This document shows, piece after piece, positions 19,009-28,281 of a stretch of DNA of 64,000 nucleotides. Every line of letters begins with the position of its first letter. Position 1 is the stretch's first letter. The stretch is from contig NZ_CP007770.1 in the NCBI RefSeq assembly GCF_000816185.1, positions 124,001 to 188,000 on the forward strand. Reading direction: 5' to 3'. The notes under the pieces were generated by a model. The model searched no databases, was not told the DNA's origin, and saw only the letters and a program-made list of their open reading frames with translations. Position numbers and translations under genes: made by a program. Origin of the DNA: Campylobacter insulaenigrae NCTC 12927. GTDB lineage: Bacteria; Campylobacterota; Campylobacteria; Campylobacterales; Campylobacteraceae.

Positions 19009-19754
19009 GGTTTTTGCTGCTTTTTATTTTAGCTTTACCACTTTTTGCTGCAAAAATAGTAGATTATAATATTTATACAAGAGATGATAGAGTTGATATC
19101 ACTTTTTCTTTTGATACGCCTTATAAAGGAGGTGTGAGTCAAAATAAAAAAGGCAATACTCTCATCGTAACATTAAATGCAAAAATTTCAAAAGAAGAAG
19201 ATAAAGTTATAAATTCTAATTTCGTAAAAAAGATTAAAATATTTTCTCAAAAAGAAAAAACTTTGGTAGTTTTAGACACGGGAGAAAATGTGGAATTAAA
19301 AGCTGATGTAGATCAGTATGTGTTAAGATTGCGTGTTCAAAAAGAAGGAATTGTTCAAAAGCCATTGCAAACTAAAGAAATGCAGATGGATACCAAGCAA
19401 AATGAATATGATTTTACAACTTATATTTTGGTTATGAGTGTTTTAATACTTTTACTTGTCGGGTTGTGGATTTTAAAAATTTATCTAAGACAAAGATATC
19501 CTTTAGATAGAAATTTTAATTTAATTTTTCAAAGACCACTTGACAGACATAATCAACTTGTGGTATTTGAATATGGAATGAAGCGTTATACCATGGTAGT
19601 TGGAAACTCTAATATTGTTTTAGAGTCAAATCAAATTTCAATGGAAGAAAATTCTTTAAAATTAACTCCTAAAGAGACTCAAGAAAAAGATTTTAATTCT
19701 TATTTTGAAGAAAATAAACAAAGATTGCAAGATTTATTATCAAAACAAAAATAA
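19005..19754 (+). CDS. conserved membrane protein next to fliN
   Basis: A 249-residue protein with an N-terminal signal peptide (MRFLLLFILALPLFA), a periplasmic beta-rich domain resembling an AMIN-type fold (about 20-110), one transmembrane helix around 135-155 (VMSVLILLLVGLWIL), and a cytoplasmic tail. It matches Cj0352 in place. This topology recalls FliO, the small assembly protein of the flagellar export gate that usually neighbours fliN, but similarity of fold cannot be judged from sequence alone. It overlaps fliN by four bases and is convergent with ppx, only 3 bases away. Confidence 0.7.
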   Translation: MRFLLLFILALPLFAAKIVDYNIYTRDDRVDITFSFDTPYKGGVSQNKKGNTLIVTLNAKISKEEDKVINSNFVKKIKIFSQKEKTLVVLDTGENVELKADVDQYVLRLRVQKEGIVQKPLQTKEMQMDTKQNEYDFTTYILVMSVLILLLVGLWILKIYLRQRYPLDRNFNLIFQRPLDRHNQLVVFEYGMKRYTMVVGNSNIVLESNQISMEENSLKLTPKETQEKDFNSYFEENKQRLQDLLSKQK

Positions 19755-19757
19755 AAA

Positions 19758-21254
19758 TTATATTTTCTGATTAAATGCTAAAACTATGAGTTTTGGTTTT
19801 GCTATCTTTTTGATTTCATCATTAGAAAAATATATTTCTTTATCATTCAAATAAATATATAAAGTATGATTTTTTAATACAAAATTAAGATTTTCATTCG
19901 TATCTTTTGCGAGTTTTTTTGCTAAAGCTAGTATGAAATTTAACCAAGAAAGAATATGGGTGTTTGGTAATAAAATTTTAAAATATTCTATTGTGTAAGG
20001 ATTTATTTTTTTACCATCTAATTTTAATAAAGTAAAAATCAATGCTAACTCTTGATGAGAGTATCCAAAATTTAACCCATTTAATGCCATGTATGCACTA
20101 TGTTCATTTGAAAAATAAAAATTTATTTTCTCTCCAATTAAAGCTATCTTCGCTGCATTGATCAAATCATTTTTGTAACATTTGTCTATATTGTGCAAAG
20201 GTTCTAAAGTATCAAAAATTTTATTAGCAAAGTACGCAATTTTATTAGGATAATTCACGCTAAAGCGATCTTGCAAAGATTTTAAACTTGGATTAAAATT
20301 TGGAGGAAATTTGGAATTAAATTTTAAAAAGTCATCTGTTTGTTCTTGAATTTTATTATGCTTAGCGAAAATATTAGATAAAAAGACTCCCTCTCTTACC
20401 CCAACTGCCGATGTAATAATTCTTTTTGCTTTTAAATTTTTAAGCAATGCAAGGAATATCACACAACCTTCTTTTATGGTGTCAAAGCGATCTTTTTTTA
20501 TATTAAAATCAATCAAATTTTTTGCATTTAAAATTTTTTCTATGTGATTTTTTTCTTTTTCGAATTCATAGCAAAAATTATGAAGTATTTTCAAAGGATA
20601 AGAATTTTTTTTCATAATGGAGGTAGATATAGCCCTTAAACTTCCACCAATTGCTATAATATTGTCATTATGAAATTTTTTTGGAATTTGTATTAAAATT
20701 TCTTGTATAAATTTATCTAAAGCATTAAATTTTTTATTATCATAAAACAACTCTTTAAGCCTTACAGTTCCAATATCTAAAGAAAGACAATCAATAATTT
20801 TACCATTTTTTATCAAGCATAATTCTGTAGATCCACCACCTATATCTATAGTCGTGGCATTTTGTGTATTTGATAATAAATTTAATGCAGCAAGACCACC
20901 GAGAAAGGATTCTGTTTTGCCATTGATGCATTTTATATTTAAACCAACATTGCGCATAATCCTTTTTATGAAATCTTTAGAATTTGGCGCATCTCTTAAA
21001 GCTGAAGTCCCAACTGCGATAATCTTATTGCACTTTTCTTTCAAAGCTTTTTCTTTAAAATAAGCTAGAGCTTGTTCAGCTTTATACATTGCACTTTCTT
21101 GAAGAATTTTATTGTTGTTATAGGCATTTTCTCCAAGACGAACTTTTTTTTTGTACTCACTACAAATATAAAAACCATACCTTGATGTTCTTTCAAAAAT
21201 AACCATGCGGATGGAATTTGAACCAAGATCAATTACTGTAGTTTTTTTAGCCAT
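19758..21254 (-). CDS. exopolyphosphatase / pppGpp phosphohydrolase (Ppx/GppA)
   Basis: A 498-residue member of the sugar kinase/HSP70 ATPase fold. Phosphate-binding segments are DLGSNSIRMVIF at the N-terminus, GTSALRDAPN and DIGGGSTELCL (near residue 138). An HD-like helical C-terminal domain follows. The enzyme removes terminal phosphate from polyphosphate and/or pppGpp; two such enzymes are known in C. jejuni, and this one is in the Cj0353c position. Its start overlaps the ferredoxin stop (TAATG), giving coupled translation. Confidence 0.9.
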   Translation of the reverse strand: MAKKTTVIDLGSNSIRMVIFERTSRYGFYICSEYKKKVRLGENAYNNNKILQESAMYKAEQALAYFKEKALKEKCNKIIAVGTSALRDAPNSKDFIKRIMRNVGLNIKCINGKTESFLGGLAALNLLSNTQNATTIDIGGGSTELCLIKNGKIIDCLSLDIGTVRLKELFYDNKKFNALDKFIQEILIQIPKKFHNDNIIAIGGSLRAISTSIMKKNSYPLKILHNFCYEFEKEKNHIEKILNAKNLIDFNIKKDRFDTIKEGCVIFLALLKNLKAKRIITSAVGVREGVFLSNIFAKHNKIQEQTDDFLKFNSKFPPNFNPSLKSLQDRFSVNYPNKIAYFANKIFDTLEPLHNIDKCYKNDLINAAKIALIGEKINFYFSNEHSAYMALNGLNFGYSHQELALIFTLLKLDGKKINPYTIEYFKILLPNTHILSWLNFILALAKKLAKDTNENLNFVLKNHTLYIYLNDKEIYFSNDEIKKIAKPKLIVLAFNQKI

Positions 21255-21499
21255 TAATAAGCTTTATTTTTGTGTTTTAAGCGAAGTTCTTCAATACTTT
21301 CAACATTGTCAGGATCAGGAATAATACAATCAACAGGACAAGCTACTATACAGGCTGGCTCTGAAAATTCATTAACACATTCTGTGCATAAATCAGGATC
21401 TATTACATAAATTGGATCATTATCGTAAATTGCCTCATCAGGACATTCTTCCCTACAGGCATCACATGATATACAATCTCTGGTGATTAAAAGTGACAT
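21254..21499 (-). CDS. fdxB: 2[4Fe-4S] ferredoxin
   Basis: An 81-residue bacterial-type ferredoxin. The first cluster uses C9, C12, C15 and C19 (CISCDACREECPDEA). The second uses the CTEC...CIVACPVDC group with the longer insertion typical of YfhL/Alvin-type ferredoxins. It is a cytoplasmic electron carrier. It precedes ppx and follows cosR after 114 bases, as in the Cj0354c locus. Confidence 0.92.
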   Translation of the reverse strand: MSLLITRDCISCDACREECPDEAIYDNDPIYVIDPDLCTECVNEFSEPACIVACPVDCIIPDPDNVESIEELRLKHKNKAY

Positions 21500-21613
21500 T
21501 CTTTTCCTTTTTATAAATAGTGAAAAACTTATACTATATAAAAACTTATATGTAATTTAAAAAGAAAGAAAATGAAATCTCATTATTTGTATTTTGAAAT
21601 TCCATTTTAATAT

Positions 21614-22288
21614 TTAATTTGATTTTTTAGGAAAACAAAAGCGATATCCTCTGCGACGTACAGTTTCTATAGTAGAAATATTTAAAGGTTTATCCATTTT
21701 TTGTCTTATTTGATTAATTGCTACTTCTATAACATTTGGAGTTACAAGTTCAGGTTCTTCCCAAATTGCATCTAAAAGTTGTTCCTTGGATACTATTTGA
21801 TCAGAGTGTCTTGCTAAATGTGTTAAAACCTCAAAAGGTTTTCCTTTTAATTCTATATCTTTTCCTTGATAAGTGATTTTTTCTTCATCTGGATCTATTG
21901 TTAAATCATCAATTTTAATAATATTAGTTCCACCAAATCTAAGCCTAGCTTCTATTCTAGCCATTAAAATATCATAATCTAAAGGTTTTTTTATAAAATC
22001 ATCAGCACCAACTTTTAATGCTTTAATTTCATTATCTTTATCTGCTTTAGAACAAAGTGCTACAATGGCTGTTCTAGGTGATTTTTGTTTGATTATATTT
22101 ATTAAATCACTCGCATCACTGCTTTCAATTAACCAATTTGTTAATACTAGGTCATAATGTCGAATACCTATAAAATATTCAGCATCTTTAAAATTTTCAG
22201 AAGAGTCTGTTTGATAACCAAATTCATTTAAAGTGTTTACAATTGTCTTATTTAGAGTTGCTTCATCTTCTACTACTAAAATACGCAT
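21614..22288 (-). CDS. cosR: orphan OmpR-type response regulator CosR
   Basis: A 224-residue essential regulator of oxidative stress genes in C. jejuni (Cj0355c; HP1043/HsrA in Helicobacter). The receiver domain covers about 1-120 and the winged-helix DNA-binding domain about 125-220 (ELKGKPFEVLTHLARH, TVRRRGYRFCF). The usual phosphoacceptor aspartate is Asn51 (LVLTNWLI), so activity does not depend on phosphorylation. A cysteine near the C-terminus (YRFCFPKKSN) matches the redox-sensing cysteine reported for CosR. There is no cognate histidine kinase nearby. Confidence 0.94.
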   Translation of the reverse strand: MRILVVEDEATLNKTIVNTLNEFGYQTDSSENFKDAEYFIGIRHYDLVLTNWLIESSDASDLINIIKQKSPRTAIVALCSKADKDNEIKALKVGADDFIKKPLDYDILMARIEARLRFGGTNIIKIDDLTIDPDEEKITYQGKDIELKGKPFEVLTHLARHSDQIVSKEQLLDAIWEEPELVTPNVIEVAINQIRQKMDKPLNISTIETVRRRGYRFCFPKKSN

Positions 22289-22365
22289 TATATTCCTTTA
22301 AGGATAATTTTAGGAAGCAAGTATATCACAAATTAAGCAAATATTCAAAATTCTTTAAAAATATT

Positions 22366-22683
22366 TTAATATTTTTTAGTTAAGGTAACACCGACTTTGG
22401 CATTAGCTATAATATCTGGCTTATAGCAAGTTATAGATATAAATTTAACTTTTTTATGATGTTTTTTTATATTTTTACATACATACTTTAAAGATTTTTC
22501 TATAGTTTTGAATTTTTTCTTTTTATAAATTTTTTCTATACGTTTACATAATTTAGCATAATCGAGAAATTTTTCACTTTTAGCTTCCAAATCTATTAGG
22601 ATTTTTTGTTCTTGAATTCTCTCAAAATCCAAAAGTCCTATAATGCACTTAAATTCTAAATTGATTTTTATATGACTTTGCAT
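22366..22683 (-). CDS. folB: dihydroneopterin aldolase family protein
   Basis: A 105-residue protein fitting the T-fold enzyme FolB of folate synthesis, which splits dihydroneopterin. Recognisable parts are CIIGLLDFERIQEQKILIDL and the C-terminal pterin-binding region ITCYKPDIIANAKVGV. It is very lysine-rich. Its ATG lies 16 bases inside the 3' end of plsY, as in Cj0356c-Cj0357c. The family is clear from context but the sequence is diverged. Confidence 0.75.
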   Translation of the reverse strand: MQSHIKINLEFKCIIGLLDFERIQEQKILIDLEAKSEKFLDYAKLCKRIEKIYKKKKFKTIEKSLKYVCKNIKKHHKKVKFISITCYKPDIIANAKVGVTLTKKY

Positions 22684-23279
22684 TCTTTTTTTCCTATTAA
22701 TCTCACAATATTAGGAATATGTTTATAAACGACTATAAATGCGATAATAAATATAGGGGCATGTGTATTTATAACTGGAATGTCATAGTGGAATATAAAT
22801 GATGAAATGATTAAAACTAGTAAAGCTATGAGTGAGGCTAAGCTAGAAATTTTGAAAATTTTTCCTGTAAGAAACCAAGCTATAATAGCTACAAGTATTT
22901 CTAAGGGTAAAAACAAGATCAACACACCAGCTCCAGTAGCAATTCCTTTGCCACCTTCAAATTTTAAATATGGAGAAAAACAATGTCCAAAAACTGCCAA
23001 AACAGCCATGGTCCATAAAATATTATCATCATAATTTAAAAATTTAGCTATCAAAATAGGCACAATGCCTTTTAAAGCGTCTAGTACCACCGTGGTAATA
23101 GCAAGTTTTTTAGCTAATTGCGGATTATTTTCTTTTAAAACTCTTAAAACATTAGTTGCACCTATACTTTTACTACCGAAATTTTTAATATTAGTTTTGG
23201 CAAAAATTTGGGTAAGTATTAAGCCAAAAGGAATACCTCCTATAAGATATGCTAAAAGATAAATGATTAAATTTTCCAT
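22668..23279 (-). CDS. plsY: acyl-phosphate glycerol-3-phosphate acyltransferase
   Basis: A 203-residue inner-membrane enzyme that makes lysophosphatidic acid from acyl-phosphate. The PlsY motifs are present: GIPFGLILTQ, GSKSIGATNVLRVL and FEGGKGIATGAGVL. There are five to seven hydrophobic segments. It works with PlsX in membrane lipid synthesis. It is the first gene ahead of folB. The 197 bases upstream (23280-23476) separate it from the divergent peroxidase gene. Confidence 0.93.
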   Translation of the reverse strand: MENLIIYLLAYLIGGIPFGLILTQIFAKTNIKNFGSKSIGATNVLRVLKENNPQLAKKLAITTVVLDALKGIVPILIAKFLNYDDNILWTMAVLAVFGHCFSPYLKFEGGKGIATGAGVLILFLPLEILVAIIAWFLTGKIFKISSLASLIALLVLIISSFIFHYDIPVINTHAPIFIIAFIVVYKHIPNIVRLIGKKECKVI

Positions 23280-23383
23280 TAATTTTTCCTACTATATTTA
23301 TAGTGAATGGAAATGATAATAAAATAACGCTGAAAATAAGTTTTAATAAGGATTATATTTCATAATAATTTTTATTTTTTGAT

Positions 23384-23389
23384 TATAAT
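23384..23389 (+). promoter_or_regulatory. candidate -10 box upstream of cytochrome c peroxidase
   Basis: TATAAT in a T-rich context, 88 bases before the ATG. A second weaker candidate (TATAGAT, about 23411) is closer to the gene. The long leader is otherwise featureless. Confidence 0.35.
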
Positions 23390-23476
23390 TTTTTATCTTA
23401 TTTAAAGAAAATTATAGATATATTTTCATAAAGTTTATTAATTTAGGCTTTATTTTATCTTATTTTTAGGAGTAAA

Positions 23477-24511
23477 ATGATGAAAAAAATTCCATTATTG
23501 ATTGCATCTTCATTATTAGTTGCGACTTCAGCATTTGCTGACAAAGCATTGTTAGAAGAAGCTAAAGCTGCTGGTTTAATGCCTTTACCAAAAGATCAAG
23601 CTGGGGTTGAAAAAATGCTAGATCAAATGGGTGTAAAAGCAAGTAAATTCTCTAAAGAAAAAGTAAATCTTGGAAAAAAATTGTATTTTGAACCAAGACT
23701 TTCAAAAAGTGGTTTGATTTCATGTAATACCTGTCATAACTTAGGCATGGGTGGTGCTGATGGTGTTGAAGCTGCTGTTGGACATAAATGGACAGAAAAC
23801 CCTCATCATTTAAATTCTCCAACGACATACAATTCTGTTTTAAATTCAACTCAATTTTGGGATGGTAGAGCAGGTACTTTAGCAGATCAAGCAAAAGGTC
23901 CTATTGAAGCAGAACCTGAAATGGCAACTCCAGCAAAGCTAGCTGTTGAAAAAATTGCTTCTATGCCGGAATATGTAAAAGAATTTAAAAAAGTTTATGG
24001 AAACGATGGAGTAACTTTTGATAATATCGCTGATGCGATAGCGACTTTTGAAAGAACACTTTTAACTCCATCTAAATTTGATAAATTCTTAGAAGGTGAT
24101 ACAAGAGCTTTAAATAAAAAAGAGCAAGAAGGTTTAAAAACTTTCATTGATAAAGGATGTACAGCTTGTCATACTGGTGTAAATTTAGGTGGAAGCATGC
24201 AAGCTTTTCAAGTGGCTGCACAATATAAATTTGCAAATGTTGGAGATTTTAAAGGTGATGCTAATGGTTTAGTTAAGACTCCTACTTTAAGAAATATAGC
24301 TGAAACTGCACCTTATTTCCACAATGGTGCTATTTGGTCGTTGCAAGATGCTATCAAGGAAATGGGTAGTGTTCAACTTGGTATAGAAATTTCTGATAAA
24401 GAAGCAGCTTCTATTGAAAAATTTTTAAATACTTTAACAGGTAAAAAACCAACTATCACTTATCCACAACTTCCAAAAGCTACTGAAAAAACTCCAAAAC
24501 CAGAGCTTTAA
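23477..24511 (+). CDS. di-haem cytochrome c peroxidase
   Basis: A periplasmic enzyme of 344 residues that reduces hydrogen peroxide with electrons from cytochrome c. The signal peptide ends near AFADKALL. Two CxxCH haem sites are present, CNTCH (near residue 83) and CTACH (near residue 229). It matches Cj0358, one of two such enzymes in C. jejuni. TAGGAG precedes the start. The ATG ATG pair leaves a one-codon doubt about the start. It ends in a clear hairpin terminator and so is probably transcribed alone. Confidence 0.93.
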   Translation: MMKKIPLLIASSLLVATSAFADKALLEEAKAAGLMPLPKDQAGVEKMLDQMGVKASKFSKEKVNLGKKLYFEPRLSKSGLISCNTCHNLGMGGADGVEAAVGHKWTENPHHLNSPTTYNSVLNSTQFWDGRAGTLADQAKGPIEAEPEMATPAKLAVEKIASMPEYVKEFKKVYGNDGVTFDNIADAIATFERTLLTPSKFDKFLEGDTRALNKKEQEGLKTFIDKGCTACHTGVNLGGSMQAFQVAAQYKFANVGDFKGDANGLVKTPTLRNIAETAPYFHNGAIWSLQDAIKEMGSVQLGIEISDKEAASIEKFLNTLTGKKPTITYPQLPKATEKTPKPEL

Positions 24512-24519
24512 TAATAAAG

Positions 24520-24545
24520 AACCCAAAAATATATTTTTTGGGTTT
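24520..24545 (+). terminator. Rho-independent terminator after peroxidase gene
   Basis: An inverted repeat AACCCAAAAA / TTTTTGGGTT with a 5-base loop, 8 bases after the stop codon. The A/T half of the stem supplies the U-rich end; the hairpin is readable in both directions. Confidence 0.75.
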
Positions 24546-24615
24546 AAAAATAATTAATCTTTAATTATTCTTTTTGTACAATTCCAACCTTTTAAACACT
24601 ATTTGAGGATTATTT

Positions 24616-25962
24616 ATGAAAACTAAAATTTTATTTTGTCTTATGAGTGCAATAATATTTATATTTACTGCTTGTGCTGATCATGCAAAAGTAAACAATG
24701 ACTTAGAGCAAAAATTAACTCAGAAATTTTGTTCAGATGATTTTTTTACTCAGGAAATGAGTAAGGTGGACAAAAAAGATGATGCAGTTTATGTGGGATT
24801 AAATGTAGGGTTGATCGCAAGAAATTGCGGTGATTTTAATCTTAGTAATGATTTTTTTGATAAGGTAGAAAATTCATATCAAGTCGATGTTGATCTTAGA
24901 AATGGCGCTGAAAAAATTCTAAAAACTACAGCAACTACTTTAATTAATGATGATATGTTAGATTATGATGGATCTTTATATGAAAGAATTATGGTAAATG
25001 TTTATAAGGGTTTAAATTTTATGAGCGAAGGTGATCATAATAATGCTAGAGTTGAATTTAAAAGAGCATTATTACGTCAAGATAGGGCAAAAGATTATTT
25101 TAAAAATCAAATTGCAAAAAATAAAGCAGATTTAGAAAAAGCTAAAAAAGAAGACCCAAATTTTACAAAGAATTTTAATGATTCAGCTAAAGAAATAAAT
25201 GCTCAATATGTTAATTTATTTGAAGAATTTTCAACGAGTGAAAAATTTACCAATCCTTACGCAACTTACCTTGCTTCGATTTTTTATTTTATGAATCAAG
25301 ATTATACTATAGCTAAGGATTTATTTAAAGAAATTAGAATTTTAAATTCTAAAAATAATGAAATTAATAAAGAATGGAAAGTAATTAATTCTGCTAAAAA
25401 AAATAAAAAATATATTTTTGTGGTATATGAAAATGGTTTTGGTGTGATAAAAGATGAATTTAAACTTACTTTACCGTTAATTTTAAATGATGCGATAACT
25501 TCAGCATCAATTGCTTTACCGACTTTGAAAAAAAGAAGTCAATCTTTTGATCATCTTAGTGTAAATGATGTTAATACTACAAAATTAGTAAATTTAGATG
25601 ATGTGGTTGCGAGTGAATTTAAATTTGAACAACCGGCAATAGTTACAAAGGCTATAAGTTCTGCTATTTTAAAAACAATTGTAAATGCAGCAGTGGCTAA
25701 TAATGACTCAACAGGAGGAATTTTAAGTTTAGCTAGTGGGATTACAACAGCAATGGTAACTAAAGCAGATGTTAGATCTTGGAGAGGATTGCCGCAAAGT
25801 ATAGGAGTTGTTGTGGTTGAAAATAATGGTAATGTTGTTATCCAAACACCTAATAAAGAGGTATTATTTAACCAAAAAGTGAATTTAAAAAAGAATGTTT
25901 TGATTATAGTTCGTTCTTTTGCACCAAATATTACACCTAATATTAATGTGATAGAAAAATGA
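24616..25962 (+). CDS. COG3014-like TPR lipoprotein
   Basis: A 448-residue predicted lipoprotein (lipobox FTAC, Cys19). The N-terminal half has TPR-like helices, including YKGLNFMSEGDHNNARVEFK, and the C-terminal region contains RSWRGLPQSIGV, both typical of COG3014 proteins. First gene of a five-gene cluster matching C. jejuni Cj0089-Cj0093; the next gene overlaps by four bases. In other proteobacteria COG3014, YcfL and LpoB genes occur together, so the product probably works with the following two at the outer membrane. No reaction is known. Confidence 0.8.
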   Translation: MKTKILFCLMSAIIFIFTACADHAKVNNDLEQKLTQKFCSDDFFTQEMSKVDKKDDAVYVGLNVGLIARNCGDFNLSNDFFDKVENSYQVDVDLRNGAEKILKTTATTLINDDMLDYDGSLYERIMVNVYKGLNFMSEGDHNNARVEFKRALLRQDRAKDYFKNQIAKNKADLEKAKKEDPNFTKNFNDSAKEINAQYVNLFEEFSTSEKFTNPYATYLASIFYFMNQDYTIAKDLFKEIRILNSKNNEINKEWKVINSAKKNKKYIFVVYENGFGVIKDEFKLTLPLILNDAITSASIALPTLKKRSQSFDHLSVNDVNTTKLVNLDDVVASEFKFEQPAIVTKAISSAILKTIVNAAVANNDSTGGILSLASGITTAMVTKADVRSWRGLPQSIGVVVVENNGNVVIQTPNKEVLFNQKVNLKKNVLIIVRSFAPNITPNINVIEK

Positions 25963-26282
25963 AAAAAATAATTTTTCTACTTTTAAGTTGCATGTTTTTG
26001 TTTTCCCAAGATGACATTGGTAAAATTAAACATGCCAATGTTAAAAGCGTTAAAGAGAGAATTGGCGATTCAGGTTTATTGGAGGTCCAAATAGTTTTTT
26101 ATAGCTCAGTTAATAAGGAGCTTTCTTACAAAATAGAATGGTTTGATAAAGATGGTTTTGTAGTAAAAAATACTATAGATAGAAATTATAAAACTATTAG
26201 ATTAATGGCTAGACAAGAGCATATTGTGCAAAATATTGCTACTGATAAGAAAATAAAAAAATACAAAATCTATATTAAATAA
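25959..26282 (+). CDS. YcfL-like (DUF1425) secreted protein
   Basis: A 107-residue protein with a signal peptide (MKKIIFLLLSCMFLFSQ) and a single immunoglobulin-like DUF1425 domain (EVQIVFYSSVNKELSYKIEWFDKDG). A cysteine in the signal (LLSCMF) might make it a lipoprotein, although the cleavage context is weak. In E. coli ycfL is directly beside lpoB; here the LpoB-like gene follows after 11 bases. It overlaps the upstream lipoprotein gene by ATGA. Confidence 0.75.
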   Translation: MKKIIFLLLSCMFLFSQDDIGKIKHANVKSVKERIGDSGLLEVQIVFYSSVNKELSYKIEWFDKDGFVVKNTIDRNYKTIRLMARQEHIVQNIATDKKIKKYKIYIK

Positions 26283-26293
26283 AAGGAAAAAAT

Positions 26294-26923
26294 ATGAAAA
26301 AAATTAAAATCTTGACAAGTATTGTAGCTGTTGGTGTTTTATTTAGTGCTTGTATGCAACAACCAACTTATGTAGATGGTACTGCAGCTAAAGTAAAACA
26401 AGGTGATTCTTTAAGTATGAGTTTAACTGGAGAAGATTTTGATAATACCGCAAAAGAAATGTTAAATAGTTTATTTAATTCAGCTTATGTTGTAAATAAA
26501 ATAGGAAATTCAGGCAAGGCTATTGTTGCAGTTTATGATGTAGTAAATAACACTGCTTTAAGGGTGGATACAAGGAATTTAACTGATTTAATGGTAGAAG
26601 AACTTATCAATTCAGGTAAATTTGCAGCTTCAGCTACTCAAGGTAATGATACTGCCACTCAAAACAATATGGATGATGTTATGAGTGATAAAGATGATGA
26701 TAGATATGACAAAGCTACGGTTTCAAAAAATTACACACAAATTAGCGCATCTTTAACTTTACAAGGTAGATTAGATCAAAAAAATGTAAAGCTAAGCAAT
26801 GGAAAAACCCAAGTGGAATACTTTTTTGTTATGAAGTTAGCTGAAAAAGTTAGTGGTTTGGTAGTATGGCAAAAAACAAATAGAATCAATAAACTTGGGT
26901 CTAGCAAAACTGTAAGTTGGTAA
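26294..26923 (+). CDS. LpoB-like outer-membrane lipoprotein
   Basis: A 209-residue lipoprotein (lipobox LFSAC, Cys20) with a PBP-activator LpoB-type domain. Its marks are KAIVAVYDVVNNTALRVDT and LMVEELINSGKF. In E. coli LpoB reaches through peptidoglycan to activate PBP1b, but Campylobacter has no PBP1b with the UB2H docking domain that I know of, so the partner must differ. The C. jejuni counterpart by position, Cj0091, has been reported as a lipoprotein affecting adherence. AAAGGAA precedes the start. Confidence 0.8.
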   Translation: MKKIKILTSIVAVGVLFSACMQQPTYVDGTAAKVKQGDSLSMSLTGEDFDNTAKEMLNSLFNSAYVVNKIGNSGKAIVAVYDVVNNTALRVDTRNLTDLMVEELINSGKFAASATQGNDTATQNNMDDVMSDKDDDRYDKATVSKNYTQISASLTLQGRLDQKNVKLSNGKTQVEYFFVMKLAEKVSGLVVWQKTNRINKLGSSKTVSW

Positions 26924-26944
26924 TAATTATAAACTAGGATAAGA

Positions 26945-28270
26945 ATGAAAAAGATATTATGGATAGGTTTTTTATGTTTAGCAAATTTTATTTTTGCACA
27001 AGATGAAATTACTCAAGAGGATGTAAAAATTCAAAATGAAATATCTAGTATTAATGAAAATATGCCTAAAAATTTAGATAATTTTTTTAACGAATTTAAA
27101 GAGCAATACGGCATAGAATATGGACAAACTGAAAAAGGAAGAACATTTTATATTGGTAGAGCTGATGTTTTGGTAAATGATACAGATCCTCAATTTTCAA
27201 AAGCTTTACAACTTTCTTATCAAAAAGCTTTATTAAATCTTCAAGTGGAATTTATCAAAGATGCTTTTGGGCGTATGAGTACTGAGAAGATAAGTAATTA
27301 TGAAGCTGATAATTCAACTAATGCAAGAGAGTTTGAAGAGCTATCAAAAGGAGGAACTTTTTCTCAAATTATAGATAAAGTAACACAATTAGCTGGCGCA
27401 AAATTAGATAAGGCTTTGCAAGATATGGGTATAAATGTTAGTGGTTTAACCGAGGAAAGGAAAAAAACTCTATTTAAAGAACAATTTTTAATTAAAAATT
27501 TAACTTCTGCTTTTAGGAGTATGAGTGGTTTAATTCCTGTACAAACAATTATTACACAAAAAAGAGGAGAATATCAAGTCGGTGTAATAGCTGTTATCTC
27601 TAATAAAACTAGACAAATTGCAAAAGATATGAGTTTGGGTAGAAAAAGTTTGATTGTAGGTAAAGGAAGATCTATAAATGATTATTTACCTAAGGATGAG
27701 AAATCTTATTTAAATGAATATGGAATTCGTTTAATTTATGATGAAAATGGGGCTCCTGTTATTTTAAGTTATGGAAATTGGGGTTTTGTGCCAAATGCTA
27801 ATAATAAAATGACAAATCGCCTAGAAGATGATGCTAAGAAAAATGCTTCCACTCAAGCAGACGCTGCTATCTTAGAATTTGTAAATACAAATTCAAGTTT
27901 TAAAGATGAAAGAGTTGCAGGTGAACATTATGAGGAGCTTATTAAGCAGAGTCTGAATATAAATGATAATTCTGTACAAGATCAAGAGCAAACTATAGCA
28001 AATATTATAGATAAAGTTAAAACACAGATTAAGGCCAGTGCTAGTGGTAAATTAAGAGGCATTAGAACACTTAAAACTTGGAATTATACAGGAGAAAATG
28101 GGGTAGAATTTGTTGGTGCTGTGAGATATTATTCTTATGATAATTTAAAAAATACAAATGAAGCTTTAAATTCAAATCAAAATCAAGAAGGAAAAAATCA
28201 ACAAACACCTAAAAATCCAGCTAATATACAAAGAAAATCTAATGTAGTCAATGATATTGATGATTTTTAA
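26945..28270 (+). CDS. DUF6844-type secreted protein of the LpoB/FlgT-like cluster
   Basis: A 441-residue exported protein: signal peptide to about residue 18 (CLANFIFAQ), then a domain with YIGRADVLVNDTDPQF and a run of Ala/Leu-rich helices (KALQLSYQKALLNLQVEF), then a C-terminal Asn/Gln-rich tail with low complexity (NSNQNQEGKNQQ). It falls in the Cj0092 position. I assign it to the DUF6844 type from memory of cluster members; the function is unknown. It is spaced 21 bases after the LpoB-like gene and 11 bases before the next start. Confidence 0.6.
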   Translation: MKKILWIGFLCLANFIFAQDEITQEDVKIQNEISSINENMPKNLDNFFNEFKEQYGIEYGQTEKGRTFYIGRADVLVNDTDPQFSKALQLSYQKALLNLQVEFIKDAFGRMSTEKISNYEADNSTNAREFEELSKGGTFSQIIDKVTQLAGAKLDKALQDMGINVSGLTEERKKTLFKEQFLIKNLTSAFRSMSGLIPVQTIITQKRGEYQVGVIAVISNKTRQIAKDMSLGRKSLIVGKGRSINDYLPKDEKSYLNEYGIRLIYDENGAPVILSYGNWGFVPNANNKMTNRLEDDAKKNASTQADAAILEFVNTNSSFKDERVAGEHYEELIKQSLNINDNSVQDQEQTIANIIDKVKTQIKASASGKLRGIRTLKTWNYTGENGVEFVGAVRYYSYDNLKNTNEALNSNQNQEGKNQQTPKNPANIQRKSNVVNDIDDF

Positions 28271-28281
28271 GGGTGTATAAG

